This document shows positions 45,004 through 54,575 of a DNA stretch of 64,000 nucleotides, piece after piece (the stretch's first letter is position 1; each line of letters starts with the position of its first letter). A program made the translations under genes and the position numbers. Source of the stretch: Beroe forskalii (Eukaryota; Ctenophora; Nuda; Beroida; Beroidae); NCBI GenBank assembly GCA_011033025.1, contig WFMF01000004.1, positions 124,001 through 188,000 on the forward strand. Reading direction: 5' to 3'. The notes beneath the pieces are model-generated. The model was not told where the DNA came from. It was given only the letters and a program-made list of their open reading frames with translations, and made no database searches.

Positions 45004-45234
45004 CTCCTTGTGTTTGTGTGGGACCATGTATTGACTTTTGACAAAGCATTGAGTGCTGAGATTTAAATTAGAATTATAATTGGTTTGGCTGCTCATTTTG
45101 TTATTATTCACTAATGTATGTTAGCTAAATTATTCAACTGTTTTAATCATAATTACTATTTTGCATTAATGTTACGTGTTGCTTGATGCTTTAATGATAA
45201 TGATATTATAATGATCTTTTCCGGATTAACCTCA

Positions 45235-45378
45235 TATGTGTGCACATGGATCGATCAATAAAAACGCGTAAAATACGACAGAAATTCTATGAAAAGTAAA
45301 TTGTGCGCACTGTAAATGCGCATTTTTCGATTCCTTGGACTGCATCGATCAATACATGTGCATACGTCATTTTCACAT
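45235..45378. mobile_element. GGATCGATC hairpin MITE, copy 2
   Basis: TGTGTGCACATGGATCGATC followed by AATAAAAACGCGTAAAA, and at the other end GCATCGATCAATACATGTGC. Related copies: 32605-32680 (truncated) and 53455-53735. Confidence 0.65.
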
Positions 45379-45379
45379 G

Positions 45380-46400
45380 TGACAGCGCAATCAATTATAA
45401 ATCAAGAATATAATTCCTTATGAATTTATTTCACAACCAGTTTTTCGAAAATTATTAAGCATCACGACAATTTCGGATTCATTTTCACTGAACATAAATT
45501 CAAGATTTAAACTTTGATTCAAAACGTTTGTAAAGCTGATTTGAATTATGTGCAGTTATTAAATTCTGACTGTTTTAATCTATTTTTCTTTAATATTCAC
45601 AATTTGATTAGAATAAATTTGTGAAAATCGATTCATCGAGTTAAAGTTGATCTTTATCTGATTAAGCAATTAATAACTATTAATTTTAAAATCAAATAAC
45701 GTTCGTGAGCGACTTACACTTACAGATTAACAGTTGGAACCATTCTAGGGACCGAATTCGCATATTACTTGGTCATTTTCTGGCCAAATTTCCCCCACCT
45801 CTCGAAATCAAGTTGACAAGTTTATTTGAATGTGTTATCATTTGTAAACGGAAACCCCTCCCTCCCCCTAGCTATAAGTATAAATCACATAATAATAATA
45901 TGTAAAATTTTAACAATTTCAACCCCCCTCCGTAATGTTTATCATATTATATTTTTGGAAAAGGCCAAATTTCAAAATTTCACACTTTCGGCATCATATT
46001 TTAGTTGTATTCTTAGCGTAATCATTTGGCCCCTTCGATTTCCCCTCGATGATAGAAATGTGAAATATCTCTTTCAACCGTGCGTTTTTCGCTCACATGA
46101 ACGGCTATCAGTATTATAAAGTTTGTTGATCGAACTCCTAGGCTCTGTATATTGTTTATTTTCGTTATACTTTGTTATATTCATGTTAATATCATAATTA
46201 TAGATAATATAAAGTGTTTAAACTGTATTTGAGTATATATACTGTTAATTGTAATGCGCTATAATAGTTTATAATTAAAACCTATGAACGTGTTTTGATA
46301 GTTTCGTCTCAGTTTTAAGGGTTTTGGGGATAAAATTGAACTTATAAAATTTTGTTGAACGTGTTACATGTGTCACGGGAGGGTATTAGTATTACGGACA
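45380..46400. other. Intergenic AT-rich stretch, nothing recognised
   Basis: No exon or known repeat was recognised between the flippase 3' region and the 15-bp satellite. Confidence 0.5.
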
Positions 46401-46404
46401 CTAA

Positions 46405-47600
46405 TTCATCTCACGACATTTTATCTCACGACATTTCATCGCACGACATTTCATCTCACGACATTTTATCTCACGACATTTCATCTCACGACGCTTTATC
46501 AGTATCTCACGACACCTCATCTCACGACATTGTATCTCACGACGCTTTATCTCACGATGCTTCCTCTCACATAACATCTCAGGAAACTTCATATCACGAA
46601 ATTCCATCCCACGAAATTCCACCTCACGACACTTCGTAGTTTATCTCACGACACTTTATCACACGGCACTAATTCATCTCATGACACCTCATCTCACGAC
46701 ACTTCATCTCACGACACTTCATCTCACGACACTTCGGGGAACGGACATTTTATCTCACGACATTTCATCTCACAACATTTCATCTCACGACACTTCATCT
46801 CACGACACTTCATCTCAAGAAATTAAACTTAAATCTCACGTCATTTCATCTCACGGCACTTTATGTCAAGACATTTCATCTCACGACACTCCAAGTCCAT
46901 CTCACGAAACTTCATCTCACGACACTTCATCTCACGACTCTTCACCTCACGACACTTCATCTTACGACAATTCATCTCACGACACTTCATCTCACGACAC
47001 TTCATCTCACGACAATTCATCTCACGACAATTCATCTCACGACAATTCATCTCACGACACTTCATCTCACAAAACTTCATCTCAAGAAATTAAAATTAAA
47101 TCTCACGTCATTTCATCTCATGGCACTTTATGTCACGACATTTCATCTCATGAAATTGAATCTCACGACACTTCATATCACAGCACTTCATCTCACAGCA
47201 CCTCATCTCACAGCCCTTTATCTCACGACACTTCATCCCACGACACTTAATCTCACAACATTTCATCTCACGACACTTCATCTCACGACACTTCATCTCA
47301 AGAAATTAAACTTAAATCTCACGTCATTTCATCTCACGTTATTTCATCTCACGGCACTTCATCTCACGACACTCAATCTCACGAAAATTCATCTCACGAC
47401 ACTTCATCTCACGACACTTCATCTCACGACACTTCATCTCACGACACTTCATCTCACGACACTTTATCTCACGACACTTCATCTCACGACACTTCATCTC
47501 ACGACACTTTATCTCACGACACTTCATCTCACGACATTTCATCTCAAGAAATTAAAATTAAATCTCACGTCATTTCATTTCACGGCACTTCAATTTTCAC
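46405..47600 (+). repeat. 15-bp satellite TCTCACGACACTTCA with higher-order blocks
   Basis: About 80 tandem copies of TCTCACGACACTTCA with substitutions at a few positions (ACATT, ACAAT, ACTTT). A block containing CAAGAAATTAAA and AATCTCACGTCATTTCATC recurs near 46813, 47083, 47306 and 47547, marking a higher-order period of roughly 240-270 bp. Because 15 is divisible by three, all frames on both strands stay open for long stretches; none is a gene. Confidence 0.95.
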
Positions 47601-48648
47601 GACATCAATTACATTTACAATTACATTCACGACATAACATCTCCGGCACTATTATTCATCTTACTATCTTAATTTGATTTAGGCCGTGCGCTTAGGGGGC
47701 GCGCCCGAGTCAGTTAGGGTACAAATAGGGAGCATTTTGATTTTTTAGGCGCCCGTAGAATTGGTCGATCGATCATTTTGAACGAATTTTTTTAATGGTT
47801 GACTTGAATCGTGTTTAAATGAGCAATATTTAGTTGTTTCTCTACAAGCTTAAAGATTTTCTATTAAAAACACACCAGTCGATCAAATGAAGTTGATCAA
47901 TCGACCAATTCCATTCGATCGACCGACGAACGTTACATGCACCTTAGGGTGCATCACTGCATTGGGCGACTGGTCAGTGCTCATTGACCGGTTAGTCACT
48001 GTCAGTGTCAGGAAAGGGAGGTGAAGTGTCCTGATATGAAATTCACTATCACTGGAAGTGGAAGAGGATATTGAACAGCCTTTTCATGTAAAGGACTTAA
48101 CAATAAGTATAACAATGTGAATATGTGGATTTGGAGCTCATATATGGAACTGGTTTAACTTTGTAGATTTCATAGAATTAGACGTGTTATGTGTTCCAGT
48201 GAAAACCCAGGTTCCTTTTAATAAGTTGACACAGCTAAACCAGGTGTGCCTATGCTTTCCCTTGACGGTCAAGAGATTTGGGAATGGAACGTTGACCGAC
48301 ATTGACAATTTCCCTGCTTTATGAACAAGTAACACCTTGATCCATCCAGCAGTGTCATTCTCATATGGCACAGCTGTTCCTTATCCCGGTCTTTTCTTCT
48401 TGAAGTAGAAGTCATGAAAAGGAGCGTCATCAACTTACCACTTAAACGCATGATGATGACATCATTCTCCGATTCCGAACCTCTCACTGAGACACAGGGT
48501 AACAACGAACTGTGACTTTTCCTGTCTGTCAGTCCCTCGAGTCCTAACAGTAACACCATATACTCCAGTCATATATACTTGCTAAATCACTGAACCGTCA
48601 AGTGTGTCTCTTTGAGTTTTCTAAAATTCAAATTTAATGGTGATGTTA

Positions 48649-48657
48649 TGACGTCAC
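48649..48657. promoter_or_regulatory. CRE-like TATGACGTCACC upstream of the kringle gene
   Basis: TGACGTCA lies about 110 bp before the start codon. It could be a CREB/ATF site or a stray unit of the dispersed TGACGTCA satellite; no TATA box was seen. Confidence 0.3.
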
Positions 48658-48762
48658 CATTACAGCGTGGAGAAGTAAGTTGATGACGCGGAACCACATT
48701 TTCACACTCACGGGGTATAGACCACCCCATCCTCCCTTCTCTCCATTTCTCTCTCTTCCACC

Positions 48763-51639
48763 ATGCGATTTGTATCTCTTCTATTGCTCCTAATTACGAG
48801 CTCTGCTGGTCCTCTCTGAACGGACCACCCAAGAAGACCTAGATGCGTTAGAATACGACTCCCCCTGCCCTCGTGGCTCCTACTCCTACGACGGGTGGGG
48901 CTATCACTCCGAGGAATACCCGTGCGAACTGTGCGGAGCGGGAGAGTTCGGTGGGGATGAAGGGCTGGATGAGTGCGGAGCATGTCCCGCGGGCAGCTAT
49001 ACGCCAGATGAGGGATTCTGGGAATGTGTCCAGTGCCCGCAGGGGAGTATTGCAGATCAGGAGTACAGTGTGGAATGCTACCCGTGCTATTTGGGGCAGT
49101 ACGCACCGAACGAGGGCGGGACTTCCTGTGAGAACTGCCCGTCAGGTAGTTACCAGGATGAAGAAGGAGCGGGGGATTGTAAGACGTGTCCTGCGGGCAC
49201 CTACCAAGACACCCCCGCTTCTGAAACCTGCAGCCTCTGCTCTGCGGGATCTTCCTCCCCTGCGGGATCTGATGCTGCTGAGGCCTGTACTCCGTGTGCT
49301 GCGGGCTCTTACGCCCCTACTGAGGGGTCTGAGTGCCTGCCTTGTCCAGTGCTGAGTTACAGTGACGTCACAGGAGCTGTGGCCTGCAAGGATTGTCCGT
49401 CCAACACGGACGCTGAAGGAGCGACGGAGTGTAAAGCGGAGGTGGAGTGTGAGGACGGAGAGGTTGAGGTGGACGGCGTGTGTACGCCCTGTCCAGCTGG
49501 GAGTTTTGGACAGGATAAGGTGTGCAAGCCCTGCTCAGCTGGTACTTTCAGTGCCACCACAGGGGCCACCCAGTGCGAGACATGCCAGCCTGGCACCTTC
49601 AGTGCCACTGAGGGTTCAGCCAGCTGTGACGCATGTCCAGCTAAAACATACGGCCCCACTGAGGGCCTGACGGAATGTCTGGAATGTCCAGGGAATGCTG
49701 ACGAAGGAATGACGGAATGTAAAGTGGAGTGTCCGGCCGGACAGGTGGAAGATAAGGATGGAAACTGCGTGGCGTGCCAAGTTGGCACCTACGAGAAGGA
49801 GGGACAGTGTGTCACTTGCGAAGCAGGCGCCTACTCCGACACAGCCGGGGCTGTGGAGTGTCAGACGTGTCCCGAGGGACACTACTGTCCCGCCGGGACA
49901 TCAGACCCGCAGCAGTGTCCCGCTGGCAGCTACTGCCCTGCTGGGTCTGCTGACTCTACCCCGTGCCCCGCTGGGACATTCAACACTGAAAGTGGCAGCT
50001 CTAGTGCTGATAGCTGTGTGGCGTGTCCAGGAGGAAGCTACTGTCCTGCTGGGTCTTCCTCCTCTACTCCGTGCCCTGCTGGGACCTTTAACACTGAAAG
50101 TGGCAGTTCCTCAGCTGACAGCTGTCTGGTGTGTCCCACTGGAAGCTACTGCCCTGCTGGTGCTGCTGACTCTACTCCTTGCCCTGCAGGGACCTTCAAC
50201 ACTGAAAGTGGCAGTTCCTCAGCTGACAGCTGTGTGGTGTGTCCCACTGGAAGCTATTGCCCTGCTGGGTCTTCCTCCTCTACCCCGTGCCCTGCTGGGA
50301 CATTCAACACTGAAAGTGGCAGCTCCAGCTCTGAAGCTTGTGTGGCTTGTCCAGGTGGCTCTTACTGCGCCACGGAAGGACTGAGTGCTGTGTCTGGGCC
50401 GTGTGAGGCTGGATACTACTGTCCAGAAGGCAGCAGTTCAGCCGAACAGAACATCAGTCCGCCAGGGACCTACAGTCCCACTGGATCCTCCTCCCCTACC
50501 CTCTGCCCTAAGAACACCTGCTGTGTCGGACCTTGCGAGGGAGGATACTACGCAGCAGGTCAGCAGTTCTGCCAGGCTACATCAGACACAGGATACAGCC
50601 CCACTGGATCCTCCTCCCCTACCCTCTGCCCTAAGAACACCTCGGACCCCGAAGGACTACGGGATCTAGCAGCGTGCCATGTGTGGTGTGTGCAGGCGTA
50701 CAGTGACACACAGAACGCTGACGCCTGCACGCCTTGTGCCCGCAACACGTATACTTCCATTGCGGGCTCCACTGCATGTCTTGTCTGCCCGGATACTGCC
50801 GCCTGCACTTTGGGGAGGGACGGCATGACTCCTTTGATACTGCCTACACTGACTCCTTTGATAAGTGTATAGGACCGGTTGTAGAGGTGTGCACGGAGAA
50901 GGATATGGGAGGAGATTGTGGTAGGTACTATGATGATAACCTCCAGATTAACTACGATATCTTGTCGCTGCAAGTGGTGAGAGGAGAGTTTGAAGTGTAC
51001 ACGGCTCCAAATCATGGAGGGGATTATTCGCTGGTAACGGAAACTGATGGACCTCTAAATGTGGAGGAAATCTTCAATTCGTACGACTCTGACGAGACAA
51101 AAGTCCTGTCCTTCAAACCCATCCTGAACGATGTTTTCTGTTCCTTTGAAAAGGGAGAGAACTTCAGGGGAAGCTTCAGGACCAGTGCCAGCAACGGAAA
51201 ACCCTGTCTCAACTGGAGTGACACACCCCTCTCTGACATCGCACTTCCCAACACCTACTGCCAGAACCCGGACGGATCCGCAGACGAACCCTTCTGCTAC
51301 ACCAGTGAAACAGAAACGAGTCCCTGTGGGATCCCGGGATGTCTCTGGGATATCATCTGTTACACGGGGATCGGAGCGGAGTACCGCGGGACTACATCCA
51401 GCACGGAGCATTCTAAAACCTGCCAGAACTGGGAGACTGACTGGCCACACCCTCACTCCTATCACGGAGATAAGTACGCCTGGGCAGGGATCGGGGATCA
51501 CAACTTCTGCAGGAATCCCGATAAGAAGGGAACGGGAAAGACCTGGTGTTACACGACCAGTCTTAATCCCTACTACTGGTGGGATTACTGCGATGTGGAG
51601 AGGTGCAACCGGGATCAGTTCGATTTCTACAAACTCTAA
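48763..51639 (+). CDS. Secreted cysteine-rich protein: GCC2/GCC3-like repeats, beta/gamma-crystallin-like domain, two kringles (two frame breaks)
   Basis: Intronless and much more GC-rich than its surroundings. ATG 48763 has a good context (CCACCATG) and opens a signal peptide MRFVSLLLLLITSSAG, but TGA follows at 48817. The domain frame, open from 48794, is shifted by one base. That frame encodes about 15 Cys-rich modules (CPAGT, YSDTAGA, GxYCPAG) of the GCC2/GCC3/ephrin-receptor type, including four nearly identical 41-residue repeats with TFNTESGSSSADSC, and stops at 50870. Downstream coding continues in the first frame from about 50830: a beta/gamma-crystallin-like stretch (VCTEKDMGGDC, FEVYTAPNHGG), kringle 1 (51136-51342) and kringle 2 (51358-51610), each with six cysteines and GKPCLNW/KTCQNW, NPDG/NPDK and FCYT/WCYT. 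The two shifts cancel. It is either a real gene with two sequence errors or a recent pseudogene. An extracellular adhesion or defence role is only a guess. Confidence 0.85.
49890..50380 (+). repeat. Four 123-bp tandem repeats inside the Cys-rich gene
   Basis: Each unit encodes a GSYCPAG, STPCPAGTFNTESGSSS and C-V/L-CP module of about 41 residues. Near identity at the DNA level points to recent expansion or gene conversion. Confidence 0.85.
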
Positions 51640-51698
51640 GGGACAGATTAGGGGATCAGTTTGATTTCTACAAACTCTAAGGGACAGATTAGGGGATC
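51614..51698 (+). repeat. 42-bp tandem duplication across the stop codon
   Basis: GATCAGTTCGATTTCTACAA through CTCTAAGGGACAGATTAGGG is followed by a second copy with one change (TTTGAT). The first copy supplies the last codons and TAA; the second is 3' UTR. Confidence 0.9.
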
Positions 51699-51755
51699 AG
51701 TTTGTTTTTGGAATTACTGTTACAGGGACATATTAATTATCTGTGAAGGTGATCA

Positions 51756-51761
51756 AATAAA
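51756..51761 (+). terminator. Polyadenylation signal AATAAA of the kringle gene
   Basis: AATAAA lies 117 bp after the stop codon at 51637-51639, a normal distance for an animal 3' UTR. Confidence 0.6.
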
Positions 51762-52530
51762 GGGGATCAGAATAACCATGGACGCATTTATGAGCAAGAT
51801 TAGATTTAGATGTCAAAAATGGCCTTTTCTTATTTCGTGATTTTCTGATCTTCTTCTGATCTCAGTAATATGGAAAATGGAAGATCTAATATTGTAATGT
51901 CGTAGTTCTACAAATTGAAAAAGAATAACAAATGCCGCATTAATTGTCGTGACTGCCGTTCAGTTTCAAAAATGTTCATAATTGCTACCCCCTTGCTACC
52001 ACTGGCGTCAGCGGGTCTGCTGGAAGCAACCCACTAACCAATCACCGATGGACATTTGACAAGGATGCTGGATGGTGACTGCCCGGCCTTTTCAATCACC
52101 ACATAAGATCTCCTATCGTAAGATACGAATTAAAGAGATCCAACAAGGTAGCTCGACCCCTAAGATAAAGGAAATAGGAAAATAGTCAAGTTTTTCAAAA
52201 CGAAATGTACACGAACCTTGATAATTGACAATAATACTATTCATAAACTTATTGCAGGATTCAATATTTTAATATAATAATACCACACGTTCCTTGTAGT
52301 GATCTGCCTATGGAAAGTCAGTGATCTTCCAGACTGCCCAATTCTCCTTCTTTCAAAATACGAGGAGCGAATACCATCCAATCGCCGATTGAATGAAGAA
52401 TTGGTAAGGGCCCGTTCACATATTTGTATATTGCGTGATCAAAGATCATCTTGGGGAGGGAGGGGGATTTCACATGGTTTCAATTTGAAACGGTGGGGTG
52501 TTTGACTCCTACGTGCGCAGCTTTTCCATG
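51762..52530. other. Intergenic, nothing recognised
   Basis: AT-rich spacer between the kringle gene and the MITE-rich region downstream of MKK7. No coding or repeat signal was supported. Confidence 0.45.
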
Positions 52531-52536
52531 CGCGAC

Positions 52537-52587
52537 ATAATCGTGCGCGGCTCACTGGTTGTTTACAAGTGAGCCGCGCACGATAAT
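52537..52587. repeat. GTGCGCGGCTCACT hairpin
   Basis: ATAATCGTGCGCGGCTCACT pairs with AGTGAGCCGCGCACGATAAT around an 11-base loop, one mismatch. It is the core of a MITE whose ends read CTCCTACGTGCGCAG / GCGCAAGTAGGAG. Confidence 0.8.
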
Positions 52588-53019
52588 GCCCAGAATGAAA
52601 CAGAAAAGTAGCGCAAGTAGGAGATCAACATTCAACATGTCCCTGTTACAAGGGTCGGGCTTGTAAGTGAAAATCAGCCCAAGAAGTAACATTGATTACG
52701 TCAAATATGTGAACGTTTCCTCACAAGATCACAAAACATGCGGTACATCATCTAAAATTTCGTCATAGTACCAAATTTTTCACTCAGTGAACCGCTCAGT
52801 TTGTCGTTTGCAGAAAATTTTGCACGCTTGCACAGGGGTCAATCCTTAAATTCAACTGTGATTAGCTGGAAAGCTTATATTAAATTGAAATAAAAAATAA
52901 AATTAAAGTTCTCTCATAAATTAAAACGCAATTTTTCTTTTTTGAAAAGAATTAGTCAGTGAATTTCTACCGATTCAATTAGCAACGTGAAACAAACTGA
53001 GCGTAGCAGTGACGTGTTG

Positions 53020-53140
53020 GACTGCTACGTGCGCGGCTTTTCCATGCGCGGCGTATTCGTGCACAGCCCACTCACACTGCGCACGAGGACACTGCGCACA
53101 CAAAAGACGCGCACAGAGCAGTTCAAACTGTCCCTGTAAA
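53020..53140. mobile_element. GTTCGAACTGC hairpin MITE, copy 5 (decayed)
   Basis: Inner CTACGTGCGCGGCTTTTCC and outer GAGCAGTTCAAACTGTCCC relate it to the family; the left arm is worn. Confidence 0.5.
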
Positions 53141-53278
53141 TTTTCCAGAGGTTAATAATTTCAAGTTTCAACACCGCCCAAAGTCGTATTACTTCAATGT
53201 CAAAGATTCGCAAACTGAAAAATATAACATCTATATCATTAGAAATTTAGCAATACGTCTACAAACCTTGAGTTTAGC

Positions 53279-53400
53279 AGTGACAGTTCGAACTGCAGTT
53301 TTGCGTGCGCGGCGTAAGTTTGCGTGGCGTTATTTATGTCTCTAAGCCGCGCAAATTCACGCCACGCACACAAAACTGCAGTTCGAACTGTCACCGTAAT
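53279..53400. mobile_element. GTTCGAACTGC hairpin MITE, copy 6 (best preserved)
   Basis: AGTGACAGTTCGAACTGCAG at the left and CTGCAGTTCGAACTGTCACC at the right, with GCGTGCGCGGCGTAAGTTTG against CAAATTCACGCCACGCAC in the stem and a short TTATTTATGTCTC loop. Confidence 0.85.
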
Positions 53401-53454
53401 TAAACAGTTTAGCTGAGAAGTGATTAAAAGGCGGCGACAGCGAAGAAGCCATCA

Positions 53455-53735
53455 CGCATACTTGTGCAAATGGATCGATTAGATGAGGGATCGATAAAGA
53501 CGTACAACTTCAACAGAAATTTGAGGTGCGCCGTATAACGTCGCACTTGGACACTTTTTAAGGCGTGTTGCAAATTAAAAGTAATTAGCACGCTGTCAAG
53601 CGCCGCAAAAAGTACCAGGCGCGGCGTAATGCGCCGCGCCTCAAAAGTTCAGGACAGCTGGGTTACAGTAAATTGCGCGTCTCAATCGATCCCTTATTCA
53701 ATCGATCCATGTACACAAACATGTGTAAGCCTCGA
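53455..53735. mobile_element. GGATCGATC hairpin MITE, copy 3
   Basis: TTGTGCAAATGGATCGATTA on the left and AATCGATCCATGTACACAAA on the right, with GAGGGATCGAT / ATCGATCCCTTA inside. A GCGCCGC-rich centre includes AGGCGCGGCGTAATGCGCCGC. Confidence 0.7.
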
Positions 53736-53887
53736 CGGTGCTTGTTATGTTATATATACATATGAAATATAAACAAAAGAATCGCATTTCTTCAACATTA
53801 TTAACTTCAAAAACTGAATATAAACTCTCTCTCAAGATGATAAATCGTGTGTGTAAGTGTGTAATATTATAGTTCTAATCAATATCT

Positions 53888-54575
53888 CTACTTCTCTTTG
53901 TCCTCTAAAAAGTGGGTGGTATACCACTCGGCTACGGCGCTCGAATCAACGCCCTCATATCGCTTGATAAAGGGATGCTGGAGAAGTCTGTCGTACTTGG
54001 GTCGCTGGTCGACATCTTTAATCAGGCAGAATCTGACAAAGTCAATGAATTCCGGGGAGAACCCGTCCTCTGGTTTGAGTTGTGGCGGGGGCGAGTTGAT
54101 GATTTCCGTCATGAGCATGAACTGAACGGCGGTGTTGTTGTATGGGTATTTGCAGTACGCCAGCTCTATCAGCGTTACGCCGAGCGACCAAACATCCGCC
54201 CGGATATCGTACGACGGGTTGTCTTGATCGGGCGGGTCGATCCGTTCGGGCGACATGTATGCCGGGCACCCCTGGTCCCGCGTCTTAACCTTACTATCGA
54301 CCAAGTTACCCGCAATGCCAAAATCACAGATCTTAACTTGTCCGTTTCTGTCGATGAGGATGTTACTCGGCTTCACGTCGCGGTGAATCACGCTGTACTG
54401 TTGCTTGAGAAACGCCAGGCCGTTGACCACCCCCACCGTTATTTTCCCGAGAACTTCCTCGGGAATTCCGCCGGTCATCCCTCGCGCTTTCATGGCTTTC
54501 TGGAGCTTTTCCAGACAGGTGTCCATGGGCTCCATGCAGATACACACGTCCTGTTCCGTGATGTACGCCCCGTAC
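53888..54575 (-). CDS. MAP2K7: MKK7 exon 6: C-lobe of kinase domain and stop
   Basis: Begins at acceptor GCTCAG/GTACGG, giving [11 protein letters not shown] after exon 5. It carries [34 protein letters not shown] and the C-lobe to TAG at 53890-53888. The position after the phosphorylated Thr is Arg-Asp where human MKK7 has Arg-Ser. An inverted repeat overlaps the intron just upstream of the acceptor. Confidence 0.97.

Noticed and set aside
46352-47677. Open frames of 60-190 codons on both strands
   Set aside because: By-products of a 15-bp satellite whose length is divisible by three.
49758-50669. Other open frames over the Cys-rich gene on both strands
   Set aside because: Shadows of the GC-rich repeat-coding frame; they lack the cysteine periodicity.
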